The notes: generated by a model not told the origin, from the letters alone. DNA of 64,000 bases from Lacihabitans sp. CCS-44 (GCF_024343735.1 NZ_RJUE01000057.1:106841-170840); one strand, 5' to 3'. Positions 1 to 8,927 are shown, counted from the stretch's first letter. Numbers and translations: made by a program.

Positions 1-1034
1 CCCTCAAAATATTTGAGTCGTGGCATGGGCGAAATGAGTTGTTTCACTCCATCTCCAAAATATATAGATGCCGAATTTGTTCGATCTTCGGTGGTAGCCA
101 AAAATTCAAAAGCCGTGCTTTCGGCTGGAATGCTAATCACCACATCGTAAGTTTCTGAAACCGCAATGAGGAATCTATCTACTTCTACAGGTTCTACATC
201 GTTGCCATCGTTGGCCACTACGGTCATTTTACCTCCGGCATATTTCAACCAAAAATAGGAAGAAGCCCCTCCATTAGAAATTCTCAAGCGTACTTTATCT
301 CCAGCTTTCAAAGGCTTTCCATCTATGATTTTTATGTCAGTTGATGGTTTTCCATTCATGAAAATTTTGTCGTAATACACATCACTTACGTCCATGGCCA
401 ACATTCGTTTACCCTCATTGAGCAGTTTGGTTTTTAGATGCCCCGCTCTAATAGCCTCCGCGTAACTTTGTGTGGCATTTTTTCTAATTGCAAACCAATC
501 CGTGGCATTATGCAACATTCTATGCACGTTTTCGGGTTTATAGTCTGTCCATTCGCTCAGTACTATCGGAACGGTTGGCAAATCATCTATACCTTTTCGA
601 AATGTTGGGTCTTTTGGTTTTTTTAGCATCACAAAGTTTCCATACATGCCTATTTGCTCCTGCAAACCACTGTGGCTGTGGTACCAGTGCGTGCCGTGCT
701 GAATAATTGGAAATCTATAAATATGTGTGGTATTGGGTTTTATGGGCATTTGTGTCAAATTCGGCACACCATCTTCTTTGTTGGGCAATAACAAACCATG
801 CCAATGAAGCGAGGTGGTTTCCTTTAACTCATTATAGACATGGATTTCTGCCGTGTCACCTTCCGTAAAAGTGAGTGTGGGCATAGGTATTTGTCCATTT
901 ACAGCAATTGCACGTTTTTGCTTACCATTAAAATTGACAATGGTGTCTCTGACATACAAATCGTACCGAACCACTTTTTGACCTGCAACCGCAATAGAAA
1001 CTAACAACAATACTATCAGATATTTAACCTTCAT
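1..1034 (-). CDS. Multicopper oxidase, CopA-like (C-terminus outside window)
   Basis: The reading frame starts at ATG 1034 and stays open to the window edge, so about 344 N-terminal residues are seen. It opens with a signal peptide (MKVKYLIVLLLVSIAVAG). The first cupredoxin domain carries the copper motifs HWHG and HWYHSH, which bind the type 2/type 3 copper cluster in this family. The C-terminal type 1 site (HCH...M) would lie left of base 1. The family oxidises Cu(I) or organic substrates in the periplasm. It is the last gene of the copper operon, 3 bp after the HMBD lipoprotein. Family call is firm; the exact substrate is not known. Confidence 0.93.
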   Translation of the reverse strand, partial: MKVKYLIVLLLVSIAVAGQKVVRYDLYVRDTIVNFNGKQKRAIAVNGQIPMPTLTFTEGDTAEIHVYNELKETTSLHWHGLLLPNKEDGVPNLTQMPIKPNTTHIYRFPIIQHGTHWYHSHSGLQEQIGMYGNFVMLKKPKDPTFRKGIDDLPTVPIVLSEWTDYKPENVHRMLHNATDWFAIRKNATQSYAEAIRAGHLKTKLLNEGKRMLAMDVSDVYYDKIFMNGKPSTDIKIIDGKPLKAGDKVRLRISNGGASSYFWLKYAGGKMTVVANDGNDVEPVEVDRFLIAVSETYDVVISIPAESTAFEFLATTEDRTNSASIYFGDGVKQLISPMPRLKYFE

Positions 1035-1037
1035 CTT

Positions 1038-1244
1038 TTATTTTTTTAAAGTTGTGGAATCTGGGTTTTGTGTAACAAACTCGGTCAAATCCATTCCACA
1101 ATCTGAGCACTTTTCGCCTTCTTTGCCGGTGATTTCGGGATGCATTGGGCAAGAATAAGACTGGGTCACTTTTGTAGATTCGTTTTTGGCTGAATTACAA
1201 GACCCCAGCAGTAATACTAAGGCAACAATTATTAAATTTTTCAT
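1038..1244 (-). CDS. Small HMBD lipoprotein
   Basis: A 68-residue protein with a lipoprotein signal peptide (lipobox LLGSC, Cys at about residue 16) and one heavy-metal-binding domain of the HMBD type, CPMHPEIT...CSDCGMDL, at residues 32-52. In this family the Cys, His and Met residues are the likely metal ligands. It probably sits on the outer or inner membrane facing the periplasm and binds or hands on copper. It lies between the DUF2911 gene and the multicopper oxidase in one transcription direction. The family is recognised; the role as a chaperone is inference. Confidence 0.85.
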   Translation of the reverse strand: MKNLIIVALVLLLGSCNSAKNESTKVTQSYSCPMHPEITGKEGEKCSDCGMDLTEFVTQNPDSTTLKK

Positions 1245-1317
1245 TTCAATTATTTACAACAATTTTTAATAAACATTTTCTTTAAAATCCATTTGAACAT
1301 ATCCACTATTTTTTTCA

Positions 1318-1878
1318 TTACATATTCTCAAAATCAAAGGCTACGCTTAAATATTCCCAACTCATTTTTATTTTTCCTTTTTTGTCATTTGTAGCCAACA
1401 CTTCATAAGTCAATGCCTCGGTTATTTTCTTACTTTTGCTTGGCTTCACATTCAATCTTAAAATATCGTTTTCCTGTTTGTAATCATCCGCAAGGTGCAT
1501 ATCCCAAGTTTTGCTAAGAATAATCGTCCAAGTTTTATTGTTGGGAATAGTAAAAAATCCATATCTACCTTTTGGAATATGCTTGCCTTGAATCATTACA
1601 TCTTGCGAGAAATCAATCCAAGTGGCATGGTGGGCTCCCGTTGCCCATACTTGGTTGTAGGCCACCAGTCCGTTCCAAATTGACCTCCCTCTTACACTTG
1701 GTGAGCCGTATTCAATATGTACATGATTGCCACCTACCATTGCCATGGCTGTCATTTTGGGGCTTTTGGGCTTTGCGGCTGTTTTGGCAGTATCGGCTTT
1801 GGGCTGATGGTTTTCGTGCTGAGCAAACACATAGTTTGATAAAATTAAGCTCAAAACAATCAAGATGTTTTTTCTCAT
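1318..1878 (-). CDS. DUF2911 secreted protein
   Basis: A 186-residue exported protein (signal peptide ending near FAQ). It carries the DUF2911 signature: SPSVRGRSIWNGLV, then WATGAHHATWIDFS, then PKGRYGFFTIP. A His-containing linker (HENHQPKAD) follows the signal. The family is common in Bacteroidota and has no assigned reaction. The position between PepSY and HMBD genes inside a copper operon suggests a periplasmic accessory role here, which is inference. Confidence 0.85.
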   Translation of the reverse strand: MRKNILIVLSLILSNYVFAQHENHQPKADTAKTAAKPKSPKMTAMAMVGGNHVHIEYGSPSVRGRSIWNGLVAYNQVWATGAHHATWIDFSQDVMIQGKHIPKGRYGFFTIPNNKTWTIILSKTWDMHLADDYKQENDILRLNVKPSKSKKITEALTYEVLATNDKKGKIKMSWEYLSVAFDFENM

Positions 1879-1896
1879 TTTCTTAGTATTTAAATA

Positions 1897-2628
1897 TTAT
1901 TTTCTTTTACGACTTACAAAAAACAGAATGAATCCAGAAAGGATAGAAAATAGACCGAACACAGAAAACGCTCTCAATAACCAATTAGAGATATTGTCTC
2001 TGCTTTGGTAGTCCATGGTGTGCATCATCCATAAAAAATCAAAAACTCTCCATTTGTTATTTCTGAATTTTTGAACTGTCCCCAATTCTGTTGAAACATA
2101 AACAGTGGTGTTGGAAGGATGTTCAAAAGTAATAGCATAGGCTGGCAAGGGGCTTTTACGATATTCATGATGCCCGTTTGTATTGGTTAGATATTCTACA
2201 ACCTTTGGTTTAGCAGTATCTGAAAAGCTTTTTTGAGCAATCACGATGGCCTCAGACTTACTCAAAGGTGGACGAAGGCTACCTGTTTGGGCGTTGGCTA
2301 GTTGGATTTGTTTGGCTCGATCGTGCTCTTTTGAAAACACAATTTGATAAAAAGGTTCTCCTAAAATCTGGATTAGTTTGACGTCAAATAAATAATTGAC
2401 GGTATCTTTTTCTTTTAATTTATCAATAACATTTTGTGGGCTGACCAGTTTTAAATTTGACCCAAGGGGATGAATATGTGCCTTTTGATGGTCGCCATGA
2501 ATTTCGTCCATGTCAGACCAGCTGAAATAAAGCCCCCCAATTGTCCAAAATAGAAATTGGATGCCCAAAATAAGCCCAAGCCAACGGTGTGTTTTTCTGA
2601 TTTTTCTGTGAAACTCTCCTTTTTTCAT
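1897..2628 (-). CDS. PepSY-associated membrane protein
   Basis: A 243-residue membrane protein. A cytoplasmic basic N-terminus (HRKIRKTHRWLGL) leads into a transmembrane helix (residues 17-35), then a large extracytoplasmic PepSY-type part with a His-rich stretch (DEIHGDHQKAHIHP) and a second helix near residues 215-238 before a basic tail. The layout matches short PepSY-TM proteins found with copper and iron transport genes, some of which may act in metal reduction. Substrate and activity cannot be read from sequence. It follows copA by about 33 bp. Confidence 0.8.
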   Translation of the reverse strand: MKKGEFHRKIRKTHRWLGLILGIQFLFWTIGGLYFSWSDMDEIHGDHQKAHIHPLGSNLKLVSPQNVIDKLKEKDTVNYLFDVKLIQILGEPFYQIVFSKEHDRAKQIQLANAQTGSLRPPLSKSEAIVIAQKSFSDTAKPKVVEYLTNTNGHHEYRKSPLPAYAITFEHPSNTTVYVSTELGTVQKFRNNKWRVFDFLWMMHTMDYQSRDNISNWLLRAFSVFGLFSILSGFILFFVSRKRK

Positions 2629-2661
2629 TATAATGGTTTAAAATAATACTTTCAAAATACT

Positions 2662-5172
2662 TTAGATTTTAACACTCCTCAACCTCAGTGCATTTGCAAT
2701 AACAGAAACTGAACTAAAACTCATGGCCAATGCCGCAATCATGGGAGATAATAAAATACCAAAAAAGGGAAATAAAACCCCTGCGGCAATTGGTACACCA
2801 AGTGTGTTGTAAATAAAGGCAAAAAATAAGTTTTGCTTTATGTTTTTCATCACAGCATGGCTTAAATTCTTAGCTTTAACAATTCCTTGTAAATCACCCT
2901 TTACCAAAGTTATTTTGGCACTTTCTATGGCTACATCCGTTCCTGTTCCCATTGCGATTCCAATATCCGCCTGAGCCAATGCAGGGGCATCATTGATACC
3001 ATCGCCAGCCATCGCTACTACTTTTCCTAATTCTTGAAGGCGTTTTATTTCTTTCAATTTATCTTCAGGCAAACAACCAGCTTTGTATGCACTTAAACTC
3101 AGCTCAGTCGCCACCGATTTTGCCGTATTTTCGTTATCTCCAGTCAGCATGATAACTTCCACACCTTGTTGCATAAGTTCTTGTATGGCTGCTTTACTAG
3201 TTATTTTGATAGCATCAGTAATGGATACAAATCCTTCTGCAATGCCATTAACAGCAATGTAAGACACCGTTTTACCTAATTTCTGCTCTACAATAATATT
3301 GTTTTCTAATTCCTCAGATACACTTGCTGCAACTTGTGCCATGAGGGCTTTATTACCAAGAGCTACCTTTTTATTATTAACTGTTCCTATGACTCCTTTT
3401 CCTGCAATTGCCTCGAAGTCTTTTACCTCAATCAACGAAATCTTTTTTTCTTGGGCAAATTTTACTACTGCTTCAGCTAATGGATGCTCACTGTATTGAT
3501 TTAAAGAAGCGATGTCTTGTAACAAATCTTCATTTTGTTGGGTTGCATATATCTTTTCGACCGAAGGTTTGCCTTCGGTAATGGTGCCTGTTTTATCAAT
3601 GATTAAAACATTTACTTTGTTTAAATTTTCTAAAGCTTCGGCATTTTTTATTAAAACACCTGACGATGCACCCTTGCCAACACCTACCATGACTGACATG
3701 GGAGTAGCCAATCCCAATGCACAAGGACAAGCAATAATTAAAACTGCTATGGCATTTATGAAACCATAAACTAAGGCCGGCTCAGGCCCAAATTTTGCCC
3801 AAACCAAAAATGTAAAGATGGAAATAACTACAACAATTGGTACAAAATATTTAGAAATACTATCCGCTAATTTTTGGATGGGTGCTTTTGAGCGGCTGGC
3901 TTCATTTACCATTTGAATTATCTGAGAAAGTAAGGTTTCAGAACCTATTTTTTCAGCAACCATTACAAATGATTTGTTGCCATTGATTGTTCCCGAACTT
4001 ACAGAATCGCCTACTTTTTTATCAACAGGAATTGGTTCGCCCGTAATCATTGATTCGTCAATCGAGCCTTCACCGTTTGTTATTTTTCCATCTACAGGAA
4101 TTTTATCGCCAGGTTTTAAGCGTAGCAAATCACCCTTTTTAATGTCGTGAATTGAAATTATTTTATCTTTTCCGTCTATCACCAAAGTGGCTTCAGTTGG
4201 GGCTAATTTTAGTAATTCTTTTATAGCACCGCTAGTTTGGCTATGGGCTCGTGCTTCCAACAATTGTCCTAATAGTACCAATGTTAAGATAACAGTAGTG
4301 GCTTCAAAATACAGATGGACAGTTCCAGTTTCGCTTTTGAATTCGTTTGGAAAAAGATTGGGAAACAGCATTCCGACAACACTAAACAAAAAGGCCACCC
4401 CCGTTCCGATACCCACAAGGGTAAACATATTCAGATTCCATGTAATAATGGATTTCCAAGCACGCACGAAAAACATCCAACATGCATAAAAAACTACAGG
4501 AAGTGTTAGTAGAAATTGCACCCAATTCCACTCTGCATGTTCCATTATTTTTATTAATGGGTCATTGGGTAACATGGCTGACATAGCTATTGCAAATACT
4601 GGGATTGTAAATGCCACAGCAATTTTCATTTTTCTTAGCAAGTCTTTGTAGGTCTTGTTATCTTCTGTTTCGCTTACGGATTTCGGTACCAAATCCATCC
4701 CACAAATCGGGCAAGCACCGGGTTCATCACGTATGATTTCGGGGTGCATTGGACAAGTATATTCAGTTATTTGCGAAATACTCGCTTGTTGTACCAAATC
4801 CATACCACATACAGGGCAATCCCCAGCTTTATCGTATAATTTTTCACCCTCACAATGCATTGGGCAGTAGAATTTGCCATTGCCACTATTGTGGGATAGT
4901 TTTTTTTCAACATTAGCTAAATCGGAATTTTTCTTAACTTCAATTTGGGAATTGAAATTCACCGAATTAGCATCCTCAATTATATAATTTCCGACAGCGG
5001 AAAGTGAAGTCTGAAACAGTTTGGTAGAAATGTGTTTCTGCATAGTAATGACTGCCGTTGGTGGCGATAATATTACAACGGCAGAAACACCCTCAATTGC
5101 GTTAAGGGTGTTTTCTACTTTTGTTCGACAACCATTACATGACATTCCTGTTATTTGATAGTTATGGGTCAT
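2662..5172 (-). CDS. copA: Copper-translocating P1B-type ATPase
   Basis: An 836-residue inner-membrane pump. Domain order: an N-terminal HMA domain with GMSCNGC (residues 9-15); two tandem HMBD metal-binding modules at about 101-127 and 138-163, each ending CGMDLV; then the ATPase core with the ion-site motif CPC (482-484), phosphorylation site DKTGT (Asp526) and the GDGINDAP hinge. The CPC motif with an HMA domain fits Cu(I)/Ag(I) export from the cytoplasm. Two HMBDs on one pump are an ornate N-terminus. It is 4 bp downstream of the HMBD protein at 5177-5731 and likely co-transcribed with it. Confidence 0.97.
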   Translation of the reverse strand: MTHNYQITGMSCNGCRTKVENTLNAIEGVSAVVILSPPTAVITMQKHISTKLFQTSLSAVGNYIIEDANSVNFNSQIEVKKNSDLANVEKKLSHNSGNGKFYCPMHCEGEKLYDKAGDCPVCGMDLVQQASISQITEYTCPMHPEIIRDEPGACPICGMDLVPKSVSETEDNKTYKDLLRKMKIAVAFTIPVFAIAMSAMLPNDPLIKIMEHAEWNWVQFLLTLPVVFYACWMFFVRAWKSIITWNLNMFTLVGIGTGVAFLFSVVGMLFPNLFPNEFKSETGTVHLYFEATTVILTLVLLGQLLEARAHSQTSGAIKELLKLAPTEATLVIDGKDKIISIHDIKKGDLLRLKPGDKIPVDGKITNGEGSIDESMITGEPIPVDKKVGDSVSSGTINGNKSFVMVAEKIGSETLLSQIIQMVNEASRSKAPIQKLADSISKYFVPIVVVISIFTFLVWAKFGPEPALVYGFINAIAVLIIACPCALGLATPMSVMVGVGKGASSGVLIKNAEALENLNKVNVLIIDKTGTITEGKPSVEKIYATQQNEDLLQDIASLNQYSEHPLAEAVVKFAQEKKISLIEVKDFEAIAGKGVIGTVNNKKVALGNKALMAQVAASVSEELENNIIVEQKLGKTVSYIAVNGIAEGFVSITDAIKITSKAAIQELMQQGVEVIMLTGDNENTAKSVATELSLSAYKAGCLPEDKLKEIKRLQELGKVVAMAGDGINDAPALAQADIGIAMGTGTDVAIESAKITLVKGDLQGIVKAKNLSHAVMKNIKQNLFFAFIYNTLGVPIAAGVLFPFFGILLSPMIAALAMSFSSVSVIANALRLRSVKI

Positions 5173-5176
5173 GCTA

Positions 5177-5731
5177 TTATTTTTTGCTTGATTTTGTTAA
5201 CTTCATACCACACTTATGACATTTATCACCTTCTTTTCCTGTAACCTCAGGATGCATAGGGCAAGCAAATTTTGCATCTCCAGTCATTTTTGTATGATCT
5301 TTCATATCCATGCCATTTTGAAAACAGTATAAAACACAAGCCATGCCTTTGTAACTTGAATGCACATTGCCTACTTTGTGACCATCGGCATCAAAAATAT
5401 CGCAAGTGGTTCCGTTGTCTTTTACATTAAGAACTACATCTCCGTTTACATTCTCAAATGTTTTGCCGTCTTTACCCATTCTACCCATCTTTTTTCCGTT
5501 CGCATCTACTAGGTTTCCCTGACCATCCATGTAGGCGATTTTTTTTCCTTTAACATCATAGACCGTATTTTTTTTCGAAATGTAGCCTACTTTAATACCG
5601 TCCTTCTTGATAATTCCTTTGTTATCAATACTTACTGGATGCTTATAGTTTGCAACTTGAGCAATTACACTTAGTTGAACGAAAACGATTGCTACCATGA
5701 GCAAACCGACTGTGTTTTTTAAACTTTTCAT
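5177..5731 (-). CDS. Secreted protein with beta-repeat region and C-terminal HMBD
   Basis: A 184-residue exported protein (signal peptide residues 1-25). The middle (about 30-110) is made of short G-K/N-rich repeats such as VGYISKKNTVYDVKGKK and GRMGKDGKTFENVNG. The C-terminus carries an HMBD, CPMHPEVT...CHKCGMKL (about 155-178). It is the first gene of the copper operon after the -7 box at 5762-5769. The repeat part resembles the short-repeat '5-fold beta-flower'-like proteins of Bacteroidota; that comparison is from memory. A periplasmic copper-binding role is inferred from the HMBD and from copA next door. Confidence 0.78.
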   Translation of the reverse strand: MKSLKNTVGLLMVAIVFVQLSVIAQVANYKHPVSIDNKGIIKKDGIKVGYISKKNTVYDVKGKKIAYMDGQGNLVDANGKKMGRMGKDGKTFENVNGDVVLNVKDNGTTCDIFDADGHKVGNVHSSYKGMACVLYCFQNGMDMKDHTKMTGDAKFACPMHPEVTGKEGDKCHKCGMKLTKSSKK

Positions 5732-5761
5732 TTTCTTACTAATATTTTAGTTTTTATGATT

Positions 5762-5769
5762 CAAATTTA
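5762..5769 (-). promoter_or_regulatory. Promoter -7 box of the copper operon
   Basis: Minus-strand TAAATTTG matches the Bacteroidota consensus TAnnTTTG exactly and lies about 31 bp upstream of the ATG at 5731. No -33 TTG at ideal spacing is visible. It would drive 5731 down to the multicopper oxidase. Confidence 0.55.
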
Positions 5770-5888
5770 CTCTGGGTTTTTAGTGTTTCTGTTACAATAT
5801 TTCACCCAAATGTTGTAAAATTTCCTATTTTTCAAGAAGAGACATAGAATAACCTCTTATTAGCAAAAACTTCATTTGATTATATTTT

Positions 5889-6008
5889 CTACTTTCTTTT
5901 TTTGAATCTATAAAACCAACCCAGTATTACTAAAAAAAACAAGAGAAAAAACAACCACAAGAAGATGTGCATCCCTCCAAATGAATAATAATCACTGTTG
6001 TGCATCAT
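5889..6008 (-). CDS. 39-residue single-pass membrane protein
   Basis: The frame reads MMHNSDYYSFGGMHIFLWLF, continues with a strongly hydrophobic run, and ends in the basic tail FYRFKKRK before TAG at 5889-5891. There are two adjacent ATG codons at 6008 and 6005. The short Met/His-containing N-terminus (M-H-N, G-G-M-H) would face the periplasm and the basic tail the cytoplasm by the positive-inside rule. It lies 20 bp after the Met-rich lipoprotein, in the same direction. Similar tiny membrane proteins are often seen beside copper ATPases, but no function is assigned. A chance frame is possible, though helix plus basic tail argues against it. Confidence 0.6.
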   Translation of the reverse strand: MMHNSDYYSFGGMHIFLWLFFLLFFLVILGWFYRFKKRK

Positions 6009-6028
6009 AACCTTAACATCTAAAGTGA

Positions 6029-6442
6029 TTAATGATCCATATTTTTGCCTTTCATTTTTCCCATCATGTCCATCATAGGCTTGTTTGTCATCATAGTTTT
6101 ACACATGGAGGCCATCATAGAAGTATCAGTTTTGCAAACTTCCATCATGTCGTTCATCATGCTTTTCATCATTTCAGGGTCTTCTTTCATCATTTTCATC
6201 ATTGCACCACGATCTTCCATCATCATTTTATGCATTTCAGGATTTCCTTGCATAGCCATTTCGCTTTTCATCATGGCCTCCATCATTTCTTTCGACATCT
6301 CGTTGTTATTAGCAATGGTGTCCATCATTGCCATTCGTGTTTCTGATTTTGAAAGCACTTGTTTTATATCAGTGCTTGGTTGGCATGCTGAAAAAAGAAC
6401 AAAAAGACTGATGACACTTAAAGTTTTATTTAATATTTGCAT
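6029..6442 (-). CDS. Met-rich lipoprotein, probable copper binder
   Basis: A 137-residue protein with a lipobox (LFSAC, Cys20). By hand count, 36 residues are Met, mostly as MM pairs and MxxMM groups in a helical, charged context (KEMMEAMMK, PEMMKSMMNDMM), ending KNMDH. Methionine clusters of this kind bind Cu(I) or Ag(I) in the periplasm in proteins such as PcoC, CusF and CopA extensions. The only Cys residues besides the lipid Cys are two in CKTDTSMMASMCK. It sits between the Csp protein and the small membrane protein. The metal-sponge role is inferred from composition and neighbours. Confidence 0.8.
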   Translation of the reverse strand: MQILNKTLSVISLFVLFSACQPSTDIKQVLSKSETRMAMMDTIANNNEMSKEMMEAMMKSEMAMQGNPEMHKMMMEDRGAMMKMMKEDPEMMKSMMNDMMEVCKTDTSMMASMCKTMMTNKPMMDMMGKMKGKNMDH

Positions 6443-6484
6443 GATTGGTTTGTTTTAAAAATTTAGAAAATTGTTCTTAAAATA

Positions 6485-6515
6485 GTAAGCAGCCTAAAAA
6501 GGTTTGACCGCTTAC
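6485..6515 (-). terminator. Possible weak terminator after the Csp gene
   Basis: Just after the Csp stop codon, GTAAGC (6485-6490) and GCTTAC (6510-6515) form a 6-bp perfect stem, followed on the minus strand by an A/T-rich tract. The stem is short, so termination may be partial, allowing read-through to the Met-rich gene. Confidence 0.3.
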
Positions 6516-6527
6516 CAAAGTGATAAA

Positions 6528-6833
6528 TTACATTTTACAAGCTTCGGCACATTTCAAACAAGCCTCAGCACATTTTTTGCAACATTCCATATCATGGCTT
6601 TCACATTCTTGTGCACAAGCTTCACAACATTTCACACATAATTCGCATAGTGCATCAGCAAACTGAGAATCTCTGGCACATAATCTAGCACAAAGGGCAC
6701 AAATATCAGCACAATCTCTACATACTTTTACACAAGCCTCGTGTCCTGGCATAGTAGCACACATGGTACAACACTTTTCACATTCAATCAAACAAGCTAA
6801 GCAAGCAGCAATACAACTTTGACGATCTTTCAT
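6528..6833 (-). CDS. Four-helix-bundle copper-binding protein (Csp/DUF326 type)
   Basis: A 101-residue protein packed with Cys (25 by hand count) in CxxxC and CxxCC spacings along all helices, for example CIAACLACLIECEKCC and CCKKCAEACLKCAEAC. This is the hallmark of the copper storage protein family, in which Cys residues lining a four-helix bundle hold many Cu(I) ions. The ATG at 6833 (MKDRQSC) is preferred because an upstream extension in the same frame lacks an ATG start and resembles nothing in the family. There is no clear signal peptide, so it is probably cytosolic (Csp3-like). It is part of the copper cluster under or beside the AraC regulator. Confidence 0.92.
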   Translation of the reverse strand: MKDRQSCIAACLACLIECEKCCTMCATMPGHEACVKVCRDCADICALCARLCARDSQFADALCELCVKCCEACAQECESHDMECCKKCAEACLKCAEACKM

Positions 6834-6932
6834 AATAAATATATGTTTTTTAGTAGAAGAATTTCTACAGCACAAAACTCCAATTATTACCTATGCTTTT
6901 ATTTACAGAATTCTATATATGTATTTCATAAT

Positions 6933-7493
6933 TCACACTTCGTTGATTTGTAGGCGTTTAACGTTCTTTGAAAGCTTAAATTCACTCGGAGTAATGCCAG
7001 TTACTTTTTTGAATTGGTTACTCAAATATGCGACGCTGCTGTAATTCATTTGGTCGGCTATCTCATTCAAATTCAATTCGTTGTAAGTCAAAAGTTCTTT
7101 TACTTTTTCAATTTTTTGTTGAATAAAAAAATGTTCGATTGTTTTATCTTCAATTTCAGAAAATAGGCTACTGAGTGTATTATAATCTTGCCTAAGATTA
7201 CTTACCAAATAAACTGAAAGGTTTACTTTCAAATCATTACTTTGATTTTGAACCAAGTCTAATATTAAATTTTTGATTTTTTGAACCGTTACCAATTTTG
7301 CATCCTCAAGTAATTGAAAACCAATAAGATTTAGGTTTAAATTCAATTGTTCTTTTTGGTCAATTGTTAAATTTTTTGTTAAAACTATTTCACCCAATTC
7401 TATAGAACTGAAATAAAGGCCAAGTTTTTCCAACTCAGCCCTCACTGCCATTATGCACCTTGGGCAGACCATGTTTTTTATATATAGTTTCAT
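6933..7493 (-). CDS. AraC-type regulator with HMA-like metal-site N-terminus
   Basis: A 186-residue protein. Residues 1-65 look like a small HMA-type ferredoxin fold: a beta-strand KLYIKNMVC, the CxxC pair in MVCPRC, then helix AVRAELEKLGL. The C-terminus (about 120-180) is an AraC HTH with NLNEIADQMNYSSVAYLSNQFKKVTG and PSEFK. The family is known in Bacteroidota only as AraC regulators; a copper-sensing CxxC is my inference. It follows the multicopper oxidase gene by 3 bp, so it is likely co-transcribed with its own targets. Confidence 0.85.
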   Translation of the reverse strand: MKLYIKNMVCPRCIMAVRAELEKLGLYFSSIELGEIVLTKNLTIDQKEQLNLNLNLIGFQLLEDAKLVTVQKIKNLILDLVQNQSNDLKVNLSVYLVSNLRQDYNTLSSLFSEIEDKTIEHFFIQQKIEKVKELLTYNELNLNEIADQMNYSSVAYLSNQFKKVTGITPSEFKLSKNVKRLQINEV

Positions 7494-7496
7494 AGT

Positions 7497-8927
7497 TTAT
7501 TTAACTTCAAAGTTTAGCATCATGCCATCATCCTCATGCTCAAGATTATGGCAATGAAAAACGAATTTCCCTTTTTGTGTGAATTTTATGATTACTTGAA
7601 CTTTTTCTTTTGGAGCCACCAGTACAGTATCTTTCCAGCCTTTTTCGTGCGGCTGTATTTCATTACGGCCTCCCGAACGAGCAACTACCTGAAAATGAAC
7701 ACCATGTATATGCATAGGGTGAGGTTCGTCACCAGTTGAATTGTCGAATTCCCATGTTTCTGTTGCTCCTAACGACACCGTCTCATCGATTCGCCCTGAT
7801 TTATATACCTTATTATTGATTCGGTGCATTCCACCATTTAGACTTAACATTTTCATTTTTAATGAAAAATTTCTATTTTGTGTGGAACCACTTAATTTTT
7901 GAATAGGAATTAAGCTTAAGGGTACTTTGAAATTACTTTCACCTTGCTTATTTACTATAAATTTTAAGATCTTGAATTTTTGCGTTCCTTGGGCGGTACC
8001 CATTCCTGAAAATTGGTTGCTTTCCAAAAATATTTCAGAATTGAGCGGCACTTTTGAAAAATCTATCAAAATATCTAATCTTTCACCTGATGATAAAAGT
8101 ACTGAACTAACCACTTCAGGTTTTTCTAGAATTCCACCATCTGACCCAATTATATAAAAACTGGCGGCATTACTTAGTGCCAAATTATAAATTCGGGCTG
8201 ATGAGCCATTGAGAACTCGGAAGCGATAAAGATTTGACGAAACTTTCAAAAACGGCGAAAATGTGCCATTTACTAAAATGGTTTCTCCCATATAACCGTT
8301 CATTTTTTCGTCCATATTGGGTTTGTACTTTATTGTACCGTCGTCATTAAATCGCTTATCTTGAATTATTAGCGGAATTTCAAAGCTTTCAGTTGGCAAA
8401 TTCAAAGCTTTTTCTTCATTACTTTCTACAATAAATAACCCAGCCAAACCTTGCGTAACCTGTCTGCCTGTAATTTCGTGAATATGCGGATGATACCAAT
8501 TGGTGCCAGCGGCCTGATTTACAGCAAATTTATAATCAAAACTATTGTTTGCCATAACCATTTGGTCCGGATGCCCGTCCATTTCAGCGGGTATAACCAA
8601 GCCATGCCAATGTATATTTGTATGCTCTGAAAGTTGATTTTTGAAATTCAAATTCAAACTATTGCCGCTTTTTATCCTTATTGTAGGGCCTAAAATACCT
8701 GGCCCATAACCCAAATAACTGCTTGATTTACCATTTATTATTGTATCTTTTAATGACTTGGAAGCCAAGCTAGTTGCGTTATAAATAGTTTCAGGAATTT
8801 TCAGAGCGTTTCCAAAATCTGCAATTTCACTAACAGGTACTACGTCACCATCGCCCATGCAGCTAGACAATATGCCTCCAGCACTTAGCCCTAGTCCCAA
8901 TGTTTTTAAAAATTCTATTCTTTTCAT
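7497..8927 (-). CDS. Multicopper oxidase, CueO/SufI-like lipoprotein
   Basis: A 476-residue three-cupredoxin oxidase. The N-terminus (KRIEFLKTLGLGLSAGGILSSC) is a twin-arginine-like or lipoprotein signal with a lipobox Cys at about 23. Copper ligands are in order: HWHG and WYHPHIH (type 2/3), then HPMHIHG and the type 1 site HCHNLEHEDDGMM at the C-terminus, so all four coppers should be bound. The motif order fits periplasmic cuprous oxidases and bilirubin-oxidase-like enzymes. It is between the HMA-DUF3347 protein and the AraC regulator. Confidence 0.93.
   Translation of the reverse strand: MKRIEFLKTLGLGLSAGGILSSCMGDGDVVPVSEIADFGNALKIPETIYNATSLASKSLKDTIINGKSSSYLGYGPGILGPTIRIKSGNSLNLNFKNQLSEHTNIHWHGLVIPAEMDGHPDQMVMANNSFDYKFAVNQAAGTNWYHPHIHEITGRQVTQGLAGLFIVESNEEKALNLPTESFEIPLIIQDKRFNDDGTIKYKPNMDEKMNGYMGETILVNGTFSPFLKVSSNLYRFRVLNGSSARIYNLALSNAASFYIIGSDGGILEKPEVVSSVLLSSGERLDILIDFSKVPLNSEIFLESNQFSGMGTAQGTQKFKILKFIVNKQGESNFKVPLSLIPIQKLSGSTQNRNFSLKMKMLSLNGGMHRINNKVYKSGRIDETVSLGATETWEFDNSTGDEPHPMHIHGVHFQVVARSGGRNEIQPHEKGWKDTVLVAPKEKVQVIIKFTQKGKFVFHCHNLEHEDDGMMLNFEVK

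Noticed and set aside
1495..1886. Plus-strand frames opposite DUF2911
   Set aside because: Antisense shadows without family features; the minus-strand protein is well supported.
6032..6346. His-rich plus-strand frame opposite the Met-rich lipoprotein
   Set aside because: It is the complement of ATG/ATGATG-rich coding sequence, which gives CAT (His) on the other strand. The Met-rich frame has a lipobox and sensible neighbours; this one has none.
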